The position numbers and the translations under genes are program-made. From Pochonia chlamydosporia 170 (Eukaryota > Ascomycota > Sordariomycetes > Hypocreales > Clavicipitaceae), in contig NC_035791.1 in the NCBI RefSeq assembly GCF_001653235.2, forward strand, positions 4,154,001-4,218,000: 64,000 nt of DNA, given 5' to 3'. The first letter of the stretch is position 1. Each line of letters opens with the position of its first letter. The notes under the pieces are model-generated. The model did no database searches. It saw nothing but the letters and a program-made list of their open reading frames with translations, and was not told the origin of the DNA. Of the stretch, positions 35,901-50,542 are shown in pieces.

Positions 35901-38900
35901 CCGAACCATCGGGACACTGGAATGCGACTCTAACCTGGTCATGCGTGGATGTGCGACAAACCCGACGACTCTGCACCAATAGGTGCTCGTAGAATGATTT
36001 TATTCCATGTTGTCAGTGGTCTGGGGAAGACGTATCATTTTTCTCAAAGGAAAAAGCAAGCAATTGGCTTTTCATTTCAACCAATGGCATTGCGTCCTGG
36101 CAGACTTCATCTGCCGCAGAGGGTGCATCCCTTCCAGAAAACTCGGTGTTATCGCCGAATATGGCCTGAACCCGACTTAAGCGTTGTTGTCTCTCTTCGC
36201 CATCAGTCTGGGGAGGGGGATGATTAATCTGAAATTCTTTGCTTTACCAAGTACATACCATCGCCGTGATGGTTTGAGGTTTTTCGTCCCATCAGAACCG
36301 TGTGAGGGATGTGTATTTTGCGGCATCACAGCAGCTTTAATCCACTGTCAGGGCTTCTGGGCATATCCACCGGATAGTGTGCGTCGGTCTTTGTCGAATC
36401 CGCTTCGCTTTCGAACAACAATCGGAGCCGACAATAGTTGACAATGGCTTCATGATCCTGGTCAGTGTGAGGTGTCGAAAAAGCCTCAACGCCATACATA
36501 ATGTAGTTGACTCAAAAAGGATACCGGATCACCGGATGCTGAGATCCTTACAGCCTTCTAACATGAACTCACTCCCCAATGGTCTGGTCTCGATCGATAT
36601 GCGATGGCGTGGGTAGCAGTCATCGACGGCCTTGAACCCATGCACTGGACAAAGGTGGGAGATGCCAAACAGGTGCAACACTCCTTTACTCCAAAATCCG
36701 AAATCCCGGGTCGCGAGAAAACCGACCTACAGAATCAACTGCAGGTACTGTCTAAGCCCTGCACCTTTTCGCACTGCCCATGCAACAGGCCACCAGCAGA
36801 CGTGGACCAGACATGGACGTTTGTCTCGCCCACCCAGCAGTATGCTTTGCCTGTAGCCGCGTATCGTTATTAGTCGCCGTCTTGAAGACTCTTCAATTTG
36901 ACTTGATTCCCCTTCCTCTTCCCGCACGCGAATGACACCGTCCATATGCACCAGAACCTCAGCCGGCGCCAGAAGGAGCTGAAATCCAGGCAAATACCCA
37001 GCGGCAGCCCGCGCGGCACATCGGTATGATCGTCGTCAAAGCTGCAACTTTTTCTTGCGCCCGCAGCCGCGCCAGCTGGACGGGACGGGACGTGGCGCTA
37101 GGCACGATTGCCCGTGGATAGGCGCAACCCATCCCTATCTTCCCTCCCATCCTTCCATCCCCTGGTACATTTCTTGCCGTCCTTTAGTATATTCAGTGCG
37201 GAAAGAGGCGAGAGAGGCCGAAGGTCATCGGGGAGAAAGGAGGCGACAGAGGCGTCGTGTGAGAAGATGAAGGAGGAGGGGTGCTTGTCACTGTCGGACG
37301 GCGAAATCGCCGCTGCACCAGACAGATCTGGAGGAAACCTGGGGGACGCCTGTCCACCGGACGCCAAATACCACATGCGGCTTGAGTTTTGCGCAAGGCT
37401 GTTGAGGAAAACATGTCCATGAGAAGTGATCGTGGCTGCTGGCTGCACGAAAAAGGTATTGGTATTGCCGAGTGAGCCTACTCGGGGCGCCCTGCCGTAA
37501 GCTGCCTTTCTTCTGCTTGTTACCTCATGGCGGTAGCCGGCCATGCTGCCTCTGCATAGCCTCATGCATCTGACGACATCATGAGGTTGGGCCTGAATTC
37601 CAGGGTCATAGTTGTGCGAAGTAGATGCCATTACGGCAGTACGCCGTTTTCGAACCCCAACGCCAAGTGGTTGGCATCTGCGCATCCCTGGAGGCACTGG
37701 AAATAAGCATGCAGGCTGCCCCAGTCCATCCCTGCATCCATACAGCTATGCATGGTTTAGCCTGCAATGCGACCTCCCCAAGGGCAGTGGGTGTCAAGAT
37801 GGTTGCTCAGAAGCCCCTGTGGTGGTTAGCCGCCACAACCTCGATCATCAGTCGTGAACCATTGGGGCTGGTAGTCGAGACAAGCTGGCCGGGATAAATT
37901 GTTTATAAGAAAAGGCGAGAAAAGCAAAGCCAAAATGCACCTGACATGGCTGTAAGGCGGACTTCGAACGGTTAAACGCCACAGTCCCTCGGTCGTGTTT
38001 CGGCCTTGAGAGGTGTATTGCGGTAACAACCAGGGTGATATCGAAACGATGTTCGTGCAACGATCTGTGAAGTGCTCAGTTTATGTGCGCATCTTCAGCG
38101 GTGAAGCAAAGCATGTGGATTTCCATGGAATATTCTCCCCTCTTCTTATGGCTTTGAGCAGCTCGCTTCGATATCGGCTGTCATGCCCGTTGCACCCTTG
38201 TGAACGACTCAGAAGAGGTTACGCAAAACAGACGCTGTCTGCCTTTTCAAACATGGATAGTAGCACGATGCCAACGGTCGAGCTATCATTGCTAATCCTG
38301 ACTGGCCCATTGCAAAGTGACACAAGCGACCCACGTCTTACGTGCAAGTAGGTTTCTCGGACGTACCGCTCGGCGGCGTAGCGTTTCACGTTTGCCCAGG
38401 ACCGGTGAGGTGAGGGAAGCATAAAGCTGAGTGGCCAGCCAAATAGTAATGTTGAATAATCCACCCACTTTCAATATGAATTAGATTTGGATCAATCTTC
38501 GGTGTCTCAAATTTTTGTGTGCTACTGCAGCATCTTTGTGTAGATACAAGCCCACAGTTTGACCAAAAGGGAATGTTTATACAAAAAATATTGGAGAAAA
38601 CGCCGTTCCAGCCTCACCCTGTCTTGAACCCTAAGTAAAAATACCATTCCCAAGGAAAACAAAATCAAGATGAAAAGAGTAGCGTCTCGTCCAAGAGGAA
38701 CTGATCTTCACATTGCTTCTGGTGCCAACAGGCAGGGGAGGAGTGGATGTAATCCATTTCGGCAAGGAAACACCAGCCAAGGTGCGAGATTTCGTGATCA
38801 CAGCCGTCGCCAGTCAGACCGAATGTACGTTGTTATATTCGGCCACGTGCAGCAATAAGACAGTATGAGACGGCCCTGTTGACGAATCCAGCTGTTGTGG

Positions 38901-41900
38901 TCCCAAGTCTGACGTAGCCCGCCTTCCTTTGGAGTCAATCCCTTTTGGCTATTGCCGCTCATTTGGCCGGTTTCCGTGCAAGGAAAGTTGACCCATGTAT
39001 TCGTAAATCGCCAAGCGTGCTGCTCTCTCCATGAAGGACGTCTTGCAGCATGTCCAATAAAGCAAATGCTGACGAGAACGATTCGAAAAGATTAAATGAA
39101 AAAAATAAAAATAAAAAAACATACAGAACATGAGCCCAATACCAGAGTCAATGAGAGGCAGAAACCAGTTCAGTACCTGTAGCCACCCATTCGAAAAATA
39201 CAAGTCAGGTTCGCACCAACAACTTCGCGCTCTTTCCTTTCCAGTCCAATATGCACCATGCAATATGTTTTAATCCTTGCGCCAATCAGAGCGTTTTATG
39301 ACCTGTTTCCAATAAAATGATTTGCCCCAATAAACAAAACAAAAAAAAGTTGAAGAAAACAGAAGTGGAAGATTGAGTCGGTCGCTGTGCCCGCATTATC
39401 GTTGAACAAGGCATGTTGGAGACCGTTGTGGGTCAGCTGTATCCGGTTGGGACGGCTCGCGGTACTTGATGCTTGATGACAATGCACAACGATCTCCTTA
39501 GAGGTCGGCATGTCTCTGCATGTAAAAAGCCGTTGGCGCCCAAACATCCAGATTACCTCCACAACTGGTCCCTATCGTGTATCCAAGGAATAGATGCAGG
39601 CGAGGCAGCACGCGACCTAACTGCCAGGTTGAAGATACTCATGTGCCATTACCGCGCAGAGACGTGGTATTGATACGAAGGTAACTTCGGAGCGGGTCTC
39701 TGAATGAGCTTCGCCCAAGGGTGATTGCTTGGCTGTTGTCGCTCTCGGCAAGCAGCTGACGATCAGTAGTTAGCGTACGAACTAGAATAGAGCCGGATAG
39801 AATAGTGTTGAGAGTGATTTGTTTTGTACGCACAGCAGATATCGTCGCCCCTGCTCCTAAACGTTAGTAAAACCACTTTCACTGCAATGGATGCGACGTC
39901 AGGACTAAGAAGTGCGGAGTTGAACCAACTCACCAGTACTGTTTGCTCACAATGGTAGGGGGACACCTTCGTTCAGTCTCGATGTATTTTGAACACCAAG
40001 ACTCAACGAGGTGATAATGGTGTTGACAGCTGAGCTCCTTCTACCCGTTGACGCTGTCAGTAAAGTCAAAGGCTGGCGGAGAGACTATGCGTATGTAGCG
40101 CTTACGTAGATATAGTTGCACATTTTGTTGTGGGCGGTAGCAAGGTCGGGAAACGATGTTGTCAAGACCGGGCTTCCAATACTGTGGTGAACTATGTTCG
40201 AATAATCGAATCCGAGGTAGTACAGAAATAATACGTTTTCGTCCTTGATCAACGGATGAGCAGGAGGGGCCTTGGTGTTTGAATGGTGCGGAGAGAAGTT
40301 GCAGAAGCAATTTGGCCGGTGACTATAGAAACTAGGAATGGACAATGTCTGAGAAGAAGAGTTCAAGTGCGTAACCACTCTATGTCGGAGACTGTCAAAG
40401 CTGAATACGATGTTCCAAGGTGCAGATAAGATTGGGGAGCGTATTTTGTTCCGTGGTGTCTGCCTCATATACTCTTCCCAGATGGAGCGGACGAGGTTGA
40501 TGACGAGCAAGGGCCTACTTATTAGGACCAGACCGATGGGCCTGTCCACCACTGCTCCGCTTTGCCATGCGGCTGCTACCCCCTGGACAAGTCGATACCG
40601 ACCAAGTACCTAAGAAGTGTCTAGCGTGCGTTTGCCAGCTTTTGAGTACGGAGTACCGGGGTCAACAAAGAGCGGCGTGCCAACCGGCGGACTTGGGCAA
40701 GGATGTCTGCCCTTGCCCATAAATTGACACTCCCAAGAGCAAGAGGGGTGTGGGCACCGACCCAGAGGGTGGCACCTCCGCTGGAATCTCAGGTGGGTGT
40801 GTGATGTTAGGACCAAACCAAGACCCAGCCAAGTGCCAGAGCTTCTTCCGGAGGCCACAATGGTTGTATCTGTACCAGTGCCAGGAGGTCTGGTCAACGG
40901 TCAGACCCTGCACCCACCTTCATATCCACTCGAGGACTGTGACCACCCCGTTATGACAATTCCTTCAACTGGCCATTGTCCCCCACTGGTATCGCCATAA
41001 CCAGAAACAGGCTCATCCCAACCCGAAGAATGCGTGTGAGACCTGGCCACTGGAACAGTCCCGTCTTGAGTTGTTGAATCAGCTGGTCTGTGCATTCTGT
41101 TCTCTCATGTCAAAGCAACAGGCTCTCACGGACAGAAGGTTGCCGTGGTCTGTCGTAGTCAAACGTCCTGGCATAGTTTTTTGGGGGGAAGGCAGAAACG
41201 TGTGTCCTGTGTGACTCGAGACACGTTGTCAAGACACAAGGAAACGCAAGTTTGTCACGAGCATTCATCTCGCATTGCTGGTCTCTTCCAGCAAGTCGGG
41301 CTGTTGCTTCCCCTAGGCTTCCAGGACCCAACATGACGCCAGGTTGGATGTTGCAAATCTCATGCATCGCGGCCTGTGAAACTCAAGGCAGCTCAGTTGT
41401 TCACCGGTGACAAGGAACGCAACATCTGTCGCCATCGGGGATGGACTGCATAGCCACCTGGCGGTTTGTTATCGTAGCTGACAGGTTCTGCCTCGTCGCA
41501 GCTCGTGGCGTGTACCACTCAATGATCAACTGGACAAGCAAGGTGTGGTGCTTTGGTCGGGCAAATTAAGCTGGCCTAGTAAATCTCTCTCGTCAAAGTC
41601 GCTTCTGCCCATCCAAGAACTGCCAGTAGTCCAAGTTGCAAGCGGTGTTCAGTCCCAAAGTGATAATGGCACGCGCATGAGAACCTGTACGGCTCCTGGT
41701 TAACCCTCGTTTCAGAGGTCATCTGACTATCTGCCTTGCAGCAAGTCTTGCTTTGTACGTCGTCAAACTCGGAATACCTCAATGTTTGGGAGGGGCAATA
41801 AAGCAAAGTTCAAGAGTTTCGGCCGAAGCATCGACAAACAAATGGCGCCCCAGTACTGGACTTGGACAAACCAAGAAGCAATTCCGTGATTGGATATTGC

Positions 41901-44900
41901 GCAGCACGAAATGGGTGGGTTGGAGCGAATACGGGATTGACTTGCAAATGGGATGGACGATACATCGAGGGAGTCTCTTTTCGCAGAGCAGACTACGTAG
42001 GAAGACAGGATGCCATGTCAATTGTCCATTCGAGCTGCAATGCTCACCAGCAGTTTTGCCCCCAGATCTTGCAGATAGAGTACAGAGTACTCCATGCAGG
42101 TCGCTCCTGCCTTCGATGCCACCTCCGCCTTCCTGCCCATCAGCCAGGCACCAGACGCCACCCCTCTTTCCTCCAGACCGGGCATGAACACTTCGCCTGT
42201 TGCCTCAAGCACAACCTTCAAATTATTTCTGCCCAAACACGTCGTCGCCTTCTGTTTCTTTTAATCTCGACCACGACCACAGACCAAACATCCCAACCAC
42301 CTTACTCCTCACGTGCTGATTTTAGTCCTTTCCTAGATGCCCGATCCGCACCACCGTTTTTTTTTCTTGTGTCGGTTGACTCCCGTTACACCACAATCAT
42401 GGTGTTGCCTTCAACTTATGCCGCCACTGTTCGGCATTGCTCATGCCCCGTTGACGCTGATTTCTCAGCCACGCTTCTCACCGACAAAAGCTCCAATTTC
42501 TCAAAAGATCACATTGTTTCCAACCATTTTGGCCACTCCAGAATACCATTGCCGGACCGATGATACCTCAGCGTCTCGGCTAATGTCCATTAGCGGAACA
42601 TGAAGTGGCCTGGATTTCCGCGTTTTAGGTCGCCCCAGAGATGTGGTTCGGCGAATGGCGTCCGGACTACCCCATCTCTATCACCATGGTACGAAACAAG
42701 CCAGCTTTACTTGATGACGATTCACCGTCGTCTGGTCTGCCCTACCGGCCAAGTCCGAACACCAGTTCATTTTCCCAAACTATGGAGCCATTCAAGCCCG
42801 TCCAAATCCACGCTATTTTATCCTGGCATATGCTCTGCAAAAGAAATACACTAGCTCTTACTGCCCTTGTATTTTCTTTCCCACCTTGTTCCATGCTTGG
42901 ATTCGTCCTGAGCTGTCGCCCAGTGCTTGATCAAGAGCAACGAGTCAAACGGAGTGGTTCGTGGGTTTTTATTACTATTGCCATGGAGTGTATATCTGAT
43001 TTTAGTGGATGTGGTCCGGTCAATATCAACTTGTTTCCAGCCAGCGCAGACCGGTGTAATATCCAGGGCTATTAAACAAGCAGGGCCATACTGGTTCGCA
43101 AACTCGTTTGCAGCGAGTTTCGCCATTCACTAGGTTATCATGACATCTAGCAACAGCACTCAGAGCTGGATAGCCCCGTAATGAAATGATTCACCAGCTT
43201 ACAAGGTGTCAGGTGCGCGTTGGCCCCAAGGAATTGCTGCAACCATCGGATATCTACTTGGTTACTGTCTCTAGGGCTTGGCTTGTCATCCAAGTTGGCA
43301 TCTGTGCTGGCCACTGCTAGAGGAACGAGCCGATACCGTTATTCGAGATTGGGGAGCAACAAACACACGGATTGTTGAGAGAGATATCCGAAATCTTGTG
43401 TTGGCACGGCCATCCATCTCAATCCGTGGGTGAGCAACCTCCATGATGCAACAGCGTAGAGACTCCGGATGGAGTTGGGCAATGTGCATAAGCCCCAGTC
43501 CCATTTGGACCTCCATCCCGGACCGGTGAAGCTGTGTTGACAAGGGCTTGCACAACGGTCTCTTTGCACCATCCAATAGTGAGTGCATGGGTTGAGGAGC
43601 CCTTGAGCAGCGTGATTGACCCAATTTACAGGCTGGTACCTCGGCCGAGTGTATGATGCCATACTGAGGCAAGATTGACAGCAACTTATGAAAATGAGAT
43701 TCGGCCACATGTCGCGAAATTGGTGAATACCCGGTTACGGTGGGGATATCTGGGGTCCAGAGGCAGAACTCACCGTCTCGACGAGGAACGTTGCCTCCAA
43801 ATTATCAAAAGTAGATGGGAAAAGCTGGTGACAACCCAAGCCACGGCGCATGAAGACAAGTCAGTTGCTCTCAACTGCTCCCCCAGGGTCATCGATGGCT
43901 GAACACCGTGGTCGATTTCATATTGCCAAAGTTGAAAGTCATGCATTTCATCCCATGAATTCTTCTTTGACGAGGGCACAACCATCGTTGGCCGAGGACG
44001 ACCTAAACTCATTTCACCGCAGTTCGTCGTTTGCCAGAGGAGGCGGGTGCTTTGAGTTCCAGTTCAGTCAAGCCATGTGGCACCAGTTTGGGCTTCGCGC
44101 TACGGCTCGGTCCATCCGCCACGGCGGGTCAGCTATGGAGAGAAGCGAAGAAGTTGTCGATCAGACGGGCACGATTCTGCACGACGAGCCAGCACCTATG
44201 TGGCGTGCACGGGTCAAATCCAGCTTTGGCACATCGCGATGTCACGAATTAAATAAAGAGTTTCCCGAAAAGACTGGGCGTAGGTTCTTTGGCAATTCCA
44301 AAGCCCCCGTTTCGTATTGGTTGCTATGAGCTGTACAAGCCATGCCGCCTCGCTCACGTTCAAGAGTCAGAACCCGGAACTATTGTGCAGGGTTGTCCAG
44401 TTTGGAGGGATGAGGCCAATCAGCTTTGTCCCAAGTCCACGTCTCTGGTGCTGCTAAGTTGCAAGGATTTATTCCACCCGTCGGGCAACATGGGTGTCAC
44501 GGACATGACGCATTGTTCGGTCCTGACTGTCACTCATTTATCCAGAGCGGTTTGCCTGGAGTAGATGCCCTTGACAAGCTCGATAAGTTAGTGTTGACAG
44601 AGTAACAAAACCCGCCCCTTATGACACAAACGGCATGCTCTCTGAGAGCTGAATACCCACCGGCACTTCAGTCGCCGGGGTGCGTTCGGTTCGCCGTGGG
44701 CTGCATACATATGCGTCAACGTTTTCCGCACCCCACAGATCATCCCTCGCCCAACATAGCCGAGTCAGCCATTCAGCCATTGCTGAACTGAGCAGGCCTG
44801 GGTATCGGCTGTTCGTGACGAAACCTGCGAGACGTTGCAAGTTACCCCATGACTTCGCCCCCATTTCCGTGGAGTCTTGGATACCTCCTCTCTTGATACG

Positions 44901-47900
44901 AACTCAGGCGATGAAGTAAGCTGAGGAAGAAGGTGGCTTGTGGGCGTTAGGGTGAGTCTAGAGTGTTGTAATCAACTCCAAGGAAGCTGTTTTGGTACAC
45001 TGTTCTAATGTGTGCCACGGCTTTGGGACAGTATTTGGTTGGCAATCAATCACGCCATCAGCACACTCTATCCAGGAGGTGAATGACAGGCCGGCCCTGG
45101 TGAACGGAGTATGGGGTTGACGGATTACGAGCTGCCCACACTCTGGGTCCCAAACATGTTTCCCGTCTGGCATGTTTCGCTTTTCCTTTCCCCAGATGAT
45201 CTTTTACCGTCCTGAGAAGGCCAAGAAGTTCGGGACCCAAGGGGTTCAATTGGCCCACCAGCCACTCAGGCAAGCGTTGTTGTCTCGCAGGTGGAGGTGA
45301 GAGGGGGACTTGGTGATTGATTTCACTGTTAGTCTTTGTCCAGGGTAATCGCCAAACCTTGAAACTTTGTACTGAGTCATGCATTGTGCCATTGTGATGT
45401 CCGTGAGGACCTGTGTGGAGAGGTTATTGCGATCGTGCATCGAGATGCTTGTGGAGAGAATTCCGCGCATGCCCTGACCCTTGTGTAACCTTGGTGAGGA
45501 GGGCTTCATTTGCTTTGGGACGCATTGTCTATTGTTTGCATTTCAGGGGCCGCTTAAATGGAAGCAAGGCCTAGTCGACTGAAAGCAAGTGAAATATGGA
45601 CCATCTTGTGACTCGCCGAACATCACCTTGGCAGAAGTCACAAGTTCAAGGTTGAATATGGATTTGGTGCCTTGACCATCAAGCTATCTGGGTAAGTAGC
45701 CTGTGAACCCGGGAACCTGGTTGTGGGAAAATCCTTTGCCTCCACAATTTGACAGGGAAGAGAAGAAGAGTCTGGTGGATCATGTCGCCTTCAAGCCTCC
45801 TTGCTGCGTGCTGGTGGTGATGAAGATTACATGTGCCTGCAATTCCCAACAGCGTAATTGGTATCTTTGCTTGTATGGGCCTCAAAAGTGTGGTACTTTG
45901 ACTATGTTCTGATTGATGAAGTTTAGGTATGTGTGAAGTAAATTACCCGGAGAATGCTGAGAGTAAATGTGACTAAGATGATGAAACTTGTTCGTACGAT
46001 GTGCTTGCAAGCACTTGTAAATATGCGCGTGACATGCAGGTATGAGGCTTTGCATCGCTTCATGTACTCTCTTTCTAATTACCATGTTGCTTCCTAGCTG
46101 GTAGAAATCTCATGTCATGTCACGTTAGCCACCTTGACGCTGATGTTTATTGTGATGGTAATTATGGCTGTCAATGATGTGCTAAGGAGTAAAATTTGCA
46201 ATGTTGCAAATCTCAGACACATTCTTTGACACTCTTTGAAGTAGATTTATCTACATGAGACGAAAACTTTGTCCAAACTTGTATGGATAATGGCATGCGG
46301 TCCAACTACAACTACCGCACTTACTCTCATTCAGCAAGCTCAACCTGTTCAGGTACGGAAGGGTGTCTCAATACAACAAAGTTGAAAAGGAAGTTTTTGC
46401 CCTTCTTTTAGCAGCCATTCTGGCGCTCATCGCGGTTAGTATACCAACTCATATCCACGACACAACTACAGCGGAGGGCGTCCTTGGGCCGCGAACTGAG
46501 AACACCCTCACAAGTACTTCGTCTCGCAGAAAGGAGCCAACGAATCGTACTGGACTCTCCTAGATTTGCGGACCCAATACAGTGTGGCCCTGCAGCACCA
46601 TCTTGCCAACTGGCCCGTACGATTTCACAGTCGGTAGTTGGAAGAAGTATCCTGATGGATGCGGACTGGACACACTTACACCATACTGCCGCACTATCAA
46701 AAGTGGAAACTCGTCCCTTAGAAGACGCTTTGATAGCGTGACCTATATTTCTTACATGCAATGTACAAGACGAGGACCGTGAACTGCAAATATTGGGCAG
46801 TGGTCTAGCCGTATTGTCGGGAGATGGGACCTACACAACCTGGACGGTTATTTTCGTACCCTTCGAGATTATACACGGCTGTGCAGAAGACAAGAACGAC
46901 AAAGTCTCATATTGGAATTGTGTAGACGAGCTATCTTGCTGAAGGATACTGAGCGAATTGGCCCGACTGCTCCTCGAACTTTGAGTATGAAGGAGACGCC
47001 AGCTTTCCGCTGTTTAGGTACGAATCTCAAGCAGACTAGAATAGCATGACTATAACTGCGCAAATTCCTTCCACTTATAGCGGTATACCGAGACAACTAA
47101 AAGACCTATCACGACATCGTGAGGAATATGCAATAAAGACAGAGGTTTAGGTAGATTAAACACGCCATGACTCTAGCAGTTTCTTTTCAAATGGGTAATA
47201 CTAAAGAAGACTTTTCTAGGACCTAATTAGCTACATTTACAAAGTATGGAGCATCAAATACCAGCACATCCTGGCACGCAGCTGCAAGAATAGACTCCCA
47301 TACCAAGTACCATGACCAAAGTATTTCGACTTCTCTCATCCTCACAGCACATCCGGCATCCCCAAAGCAGTAACAACCACTGACAACAAACGCGCGCAAC
47401 CCCATACCACCCACCAAAGAGAGGGTGGGCAAACCTCCTCTCCTCGTGGCAAGGGTCTCTGTGGTTGCATGTGCCTCAGCAACAAGCACCAAGCATCCGG
47501 TGGAATTGGCGCATCGCACGCCCCCCCTTCAAAAACGAGCGACGACCCGCCATTATGTCCCTGTGAGGGTTGTCATCCAAGATGTGGTGTTGATTGCGTG
47601 TCCGCGACGAGGAGGGTATCATCGGTGAGGAATGGGGACAGTGTGACGACCCAGGAAATTGTGCAGATTTTGCCTGACGCGATAAAAATACACGTGCATG
47701 TATCTCCTGGGTTGAAAGGACTGTCGAAGAGGATGAAACATACTTATAACTTTGACTCAAAACCAGAGGTTGAATAATGGACTCGCGATTCAAGGGGTCA
47801 ATCACACAAGTTTGCTGGCTAGGGTCCCAAGTCGGATACTCGGCGCTAAGTCTATTAGCCTTCACGTTGTTCTTCGTGCATCATCAAACCGGACGTGGCG

Positions 47901-49011
47901 AGGCGCCGTCTAATCGCATCATGGGCATAACGCCTGACGAAAGGGTCCGACTTCCGAACCCGGAACATTATTCCCGACCTCCCATGTTTCTCCCCTATCA
48001 AACGGCCCGTTCTAGTCTCAAAAGATTATCTCGATTTGTGCTCAGTTTCACCACCAGTGTTTGCTACCTGGGTGTCTACCTACATTAGCTCGCCAGCTGA
48101 ACTTATCAGATGGACAGCCCAGGCTAATCGCGGCTGAGACCTGTACCCAAGGTCCACTGCCAAGTTGGGCCGCAATGTTCCAGAGCTCTCTATCTTGGGG
48201 GCCGTGACGCCATGACGACGACACATGGACGAAGTGGCCTATATGTTATGACGGTGTCCTCTACCATCTTCTCTTGAAAGCGATTTTTTCATCGTACATA
48301 TTCACCATTGCGGAAACGTAGACTGAGAAAAGGGAGAACCGTTATCTGGACATGCTATATTACCGGTTTAGTTGCCTCCACGAGTTCGACATCTGGATTT
48401 GCGGTGAAAGGAGGCTTGCTTCGTTTATCGTATATTCCCCCAGGAGATGATTCACACAAGATTGCTCGACAAGGGGGGAGTGTCTGTAGTTTTTTGGCAG
48501 ACAAATTTTTGTGTTTTTGTCGTCGAATACACGTTTAGTCTGAGTTGTGAGTCCTTTTGTTTGCGGCATATTTTGGCTCAGCGGATCCTTAATTACAATG
48601 TGACGACTCGGGACGGAGCTGGCCGTGCCGCTTTAACTACCGAGTTGATGGGTCGGGTTGAACCCTTTCCGTGTGACTCCCTAGGCGAAACTCGGAGTTT
48701 GGCGGAATAGTTGGGAGGCGGTTTCTGTAGTCCTCAACTTTGCTATACCAGCTGGTTCCGGGCAGGGTTTATACAAAGTTCACATTCTGGAATCTCCCGG
48801 CCATAGTCGTGACAATGGTAAAAGCAAATACACCACACTTTAGCGGAACGACAGTCACTACTTGAAGAATAACGAACAAACTCTGCACCAAACAAATTTT
48901 CAAGTCTCTTCACCCAACACCTTCTAGTCTAAGCACAACATACTACTATCCACCAGAGTAACTCACCCTTTCCCATGTCTCGGTCTAACACAGTTCTAAA
49001 CCCAACATAGT

Positions 49012-50542
49012 TCAAGGATTCAAGAAAGCTTCAATTTCATCTCGCAACTCTGCAAGATGCTTCCCAAGACTTTCTTCCTTTGTCTTGACCGCCCTGTACG
49101 AAATGTCCACCACATCCGAAAACATCGACTTGCCATTGGCATTGTCTTCAGATATTGACTTGCTTCCCCCGCCGTTGCTCAGCGCAGGATCCAGGGCAGC
49201 AGTTGCCACCCTTAAACGAGCGAGAAACTCTTCAGCGAGCTGAATAGTAAGTGACATCTGCAGCGAAGGTGACGGATCGACAGCAAATGATCCGACCTGA
49301 ACGTCTGGGAGTCTCCAGAACCTGAACGCTGCTTCCGCCTCAGCTTGGGACACCTCCATGCGAACTAGACTGAAAACTCGTTGATACATGTCAAGGAGGC
49401 GGACATAAGTTGACAGGACAAACATGGAGTTGCCTGGGTCAGAGTTGTCCATGCGAGCCGAGTTTGGACTGCCTCCTGCAGACAAGCGGTCCAGTACATC
49501 TGCTACTCGACGTGTAAGCTTAAACATCTCATCAATTGGAAATCCTTGAGGGGGAAAGGCCTCATCATTGGACCTGTTGAGGGTTTGAAAATTGCATCCT
49601 GCCGTGTGCTGCTGAGGCAAGACAGACGCAAGGTCCAGTAGGCGAGAGTTTATTTCAGATAATTGCGCCATCCAGTGAACAGTTGAGGAGCTTGTATGTG
49701 GCTCTGGTGCGTTTGCAATTTGTCTCAAGGCAATTTGTCGTGGCCTATTTCTAAGACGAGGTCTTCTGCGTTTGTCTGCTATGGACGGAGAGTGCGAAAT
49801 TCCTGTCAGGCCCAAGACAGGGACTGTGGATTGATATCCGCTACCTTCGCCCTGTTGGAAAGCGGTTGGCGTGGTATGGAATGCTTCGGAGGGCCGATTT
49901 AGTGACGGGTCCCAAGGGTCTGGGAAGGTAGATACGGACTGAAAAGCTTCAAGAGCTCCAGTAATAGAACTGTGCGGTATAGGTCCTGTGGGAGGAGGGG
50001 AAAAGAAATTGAGATTCTCAATCTGACTAAAGTCGAAGTCTGCTGGTTCCAAGGACCCTTCAGCCACGATGGCACTCTGGTCTTCTGGTAATATATCTTC
50101 TCCTTGTTGAATGATTGGAAGCCCTAAATTGAAGACGAGTCTATTAGAAAGAAAACGCAATGAGAATCAATGTCATGTTCCCTGACTCATTCGTACCTCG
50201 TTCTCCAGCCACCAGTCCCAGCTCGCTGGCTGTCCTTCGACGCTTAGGTGAACGCCTGCCGGCCGGGGGCTTTGCTCCTGGCGTGGGATAAGACGACTGC
50301 TGCGTTTGAGGCTGTTGTTGGTTCTGGTATTGTGTTCTTTGCTGTTGGCGTTGATATTGTTGCGCCTGCTGTTGCTGCTGATGCTGCTTCTTATAACGAA
50401 GGGAAGGGCTTGATTTGCACTCTGTCTGAAGTCTAACACAACGTTCGCAGGCTTCGTCGCCGACACGTTTACAGCTCAGCTTCTGGGAGTGGCAACGGTC
50501 GCAAGCTTTCCTAATAATACTATCGGCCATGGTAATAGCCAT
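49012..50542 (-). CDS. Zn2Cys6 (C6) fungal transcription factor
   Basis: Nuclear DNA-binding regulator. Exons 50542..50197 and 50123..49012 (73-bp intron, GTACGA...TTTAG) give 485 residues. The binuclear zinc cluster at about residues 14-41 has perfect spacing C-x2-C-x6-C-x7-C-x2-C-x6-C (ACDRCHSQKLSCKR ... ACERC ... TEC). A Gln-rich stretch follows (about 50-85), then a basic RRSPKRRR segment that may direct nuclear import. The C-terminal ~170 residues have the Leu/Arg-rich pattern seen in aflatoxin-regulator-type C6 proteins (STYVRLLDMYQRVFSLVR). Another ATG four codons downstream (50530) has the better ACCATGG context and may be the true start. It stands alone, so its targets are unknown; the nearest unassigned gene is the 545-residue protein 1.9 kb upstream. 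Confidence 0.9.

Larger units (their letters stand above)
31439..49011. other. 17.5-kb stretch without a supportable gene
   Basis: Open frames on both strands are all below about 200 codons, lack family resemblance and do not join across convincing splice sites. By eye, base composition looks balanced and not strongly AT-rich, so this is not an obvious block of RIP-mutated repeats; no reverse transcriptase, transposase or terminal repeats were recognised. Noted inside: two adjacent tandem duplications (32859-32892 and 32924-32949), a 14-base A run near 32456, palindromes GTACGGAGTAC (40646-40656) and GTACAGAGTAC (42080-42090), and a patch with cysteine-rich reading at 46.56-46.78 kb. Non-coding RNAs or lineage-specific small genes may be present but cannot be shown from sequence alone. 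Confidence 0.5.

Noticed and set aside
37098..37697. 199-codon minus frame in the gene-free stretch
   Set aside because: Ser/Pro/Arg-rich without domain features, opposite another open frame; no start context or splice support.
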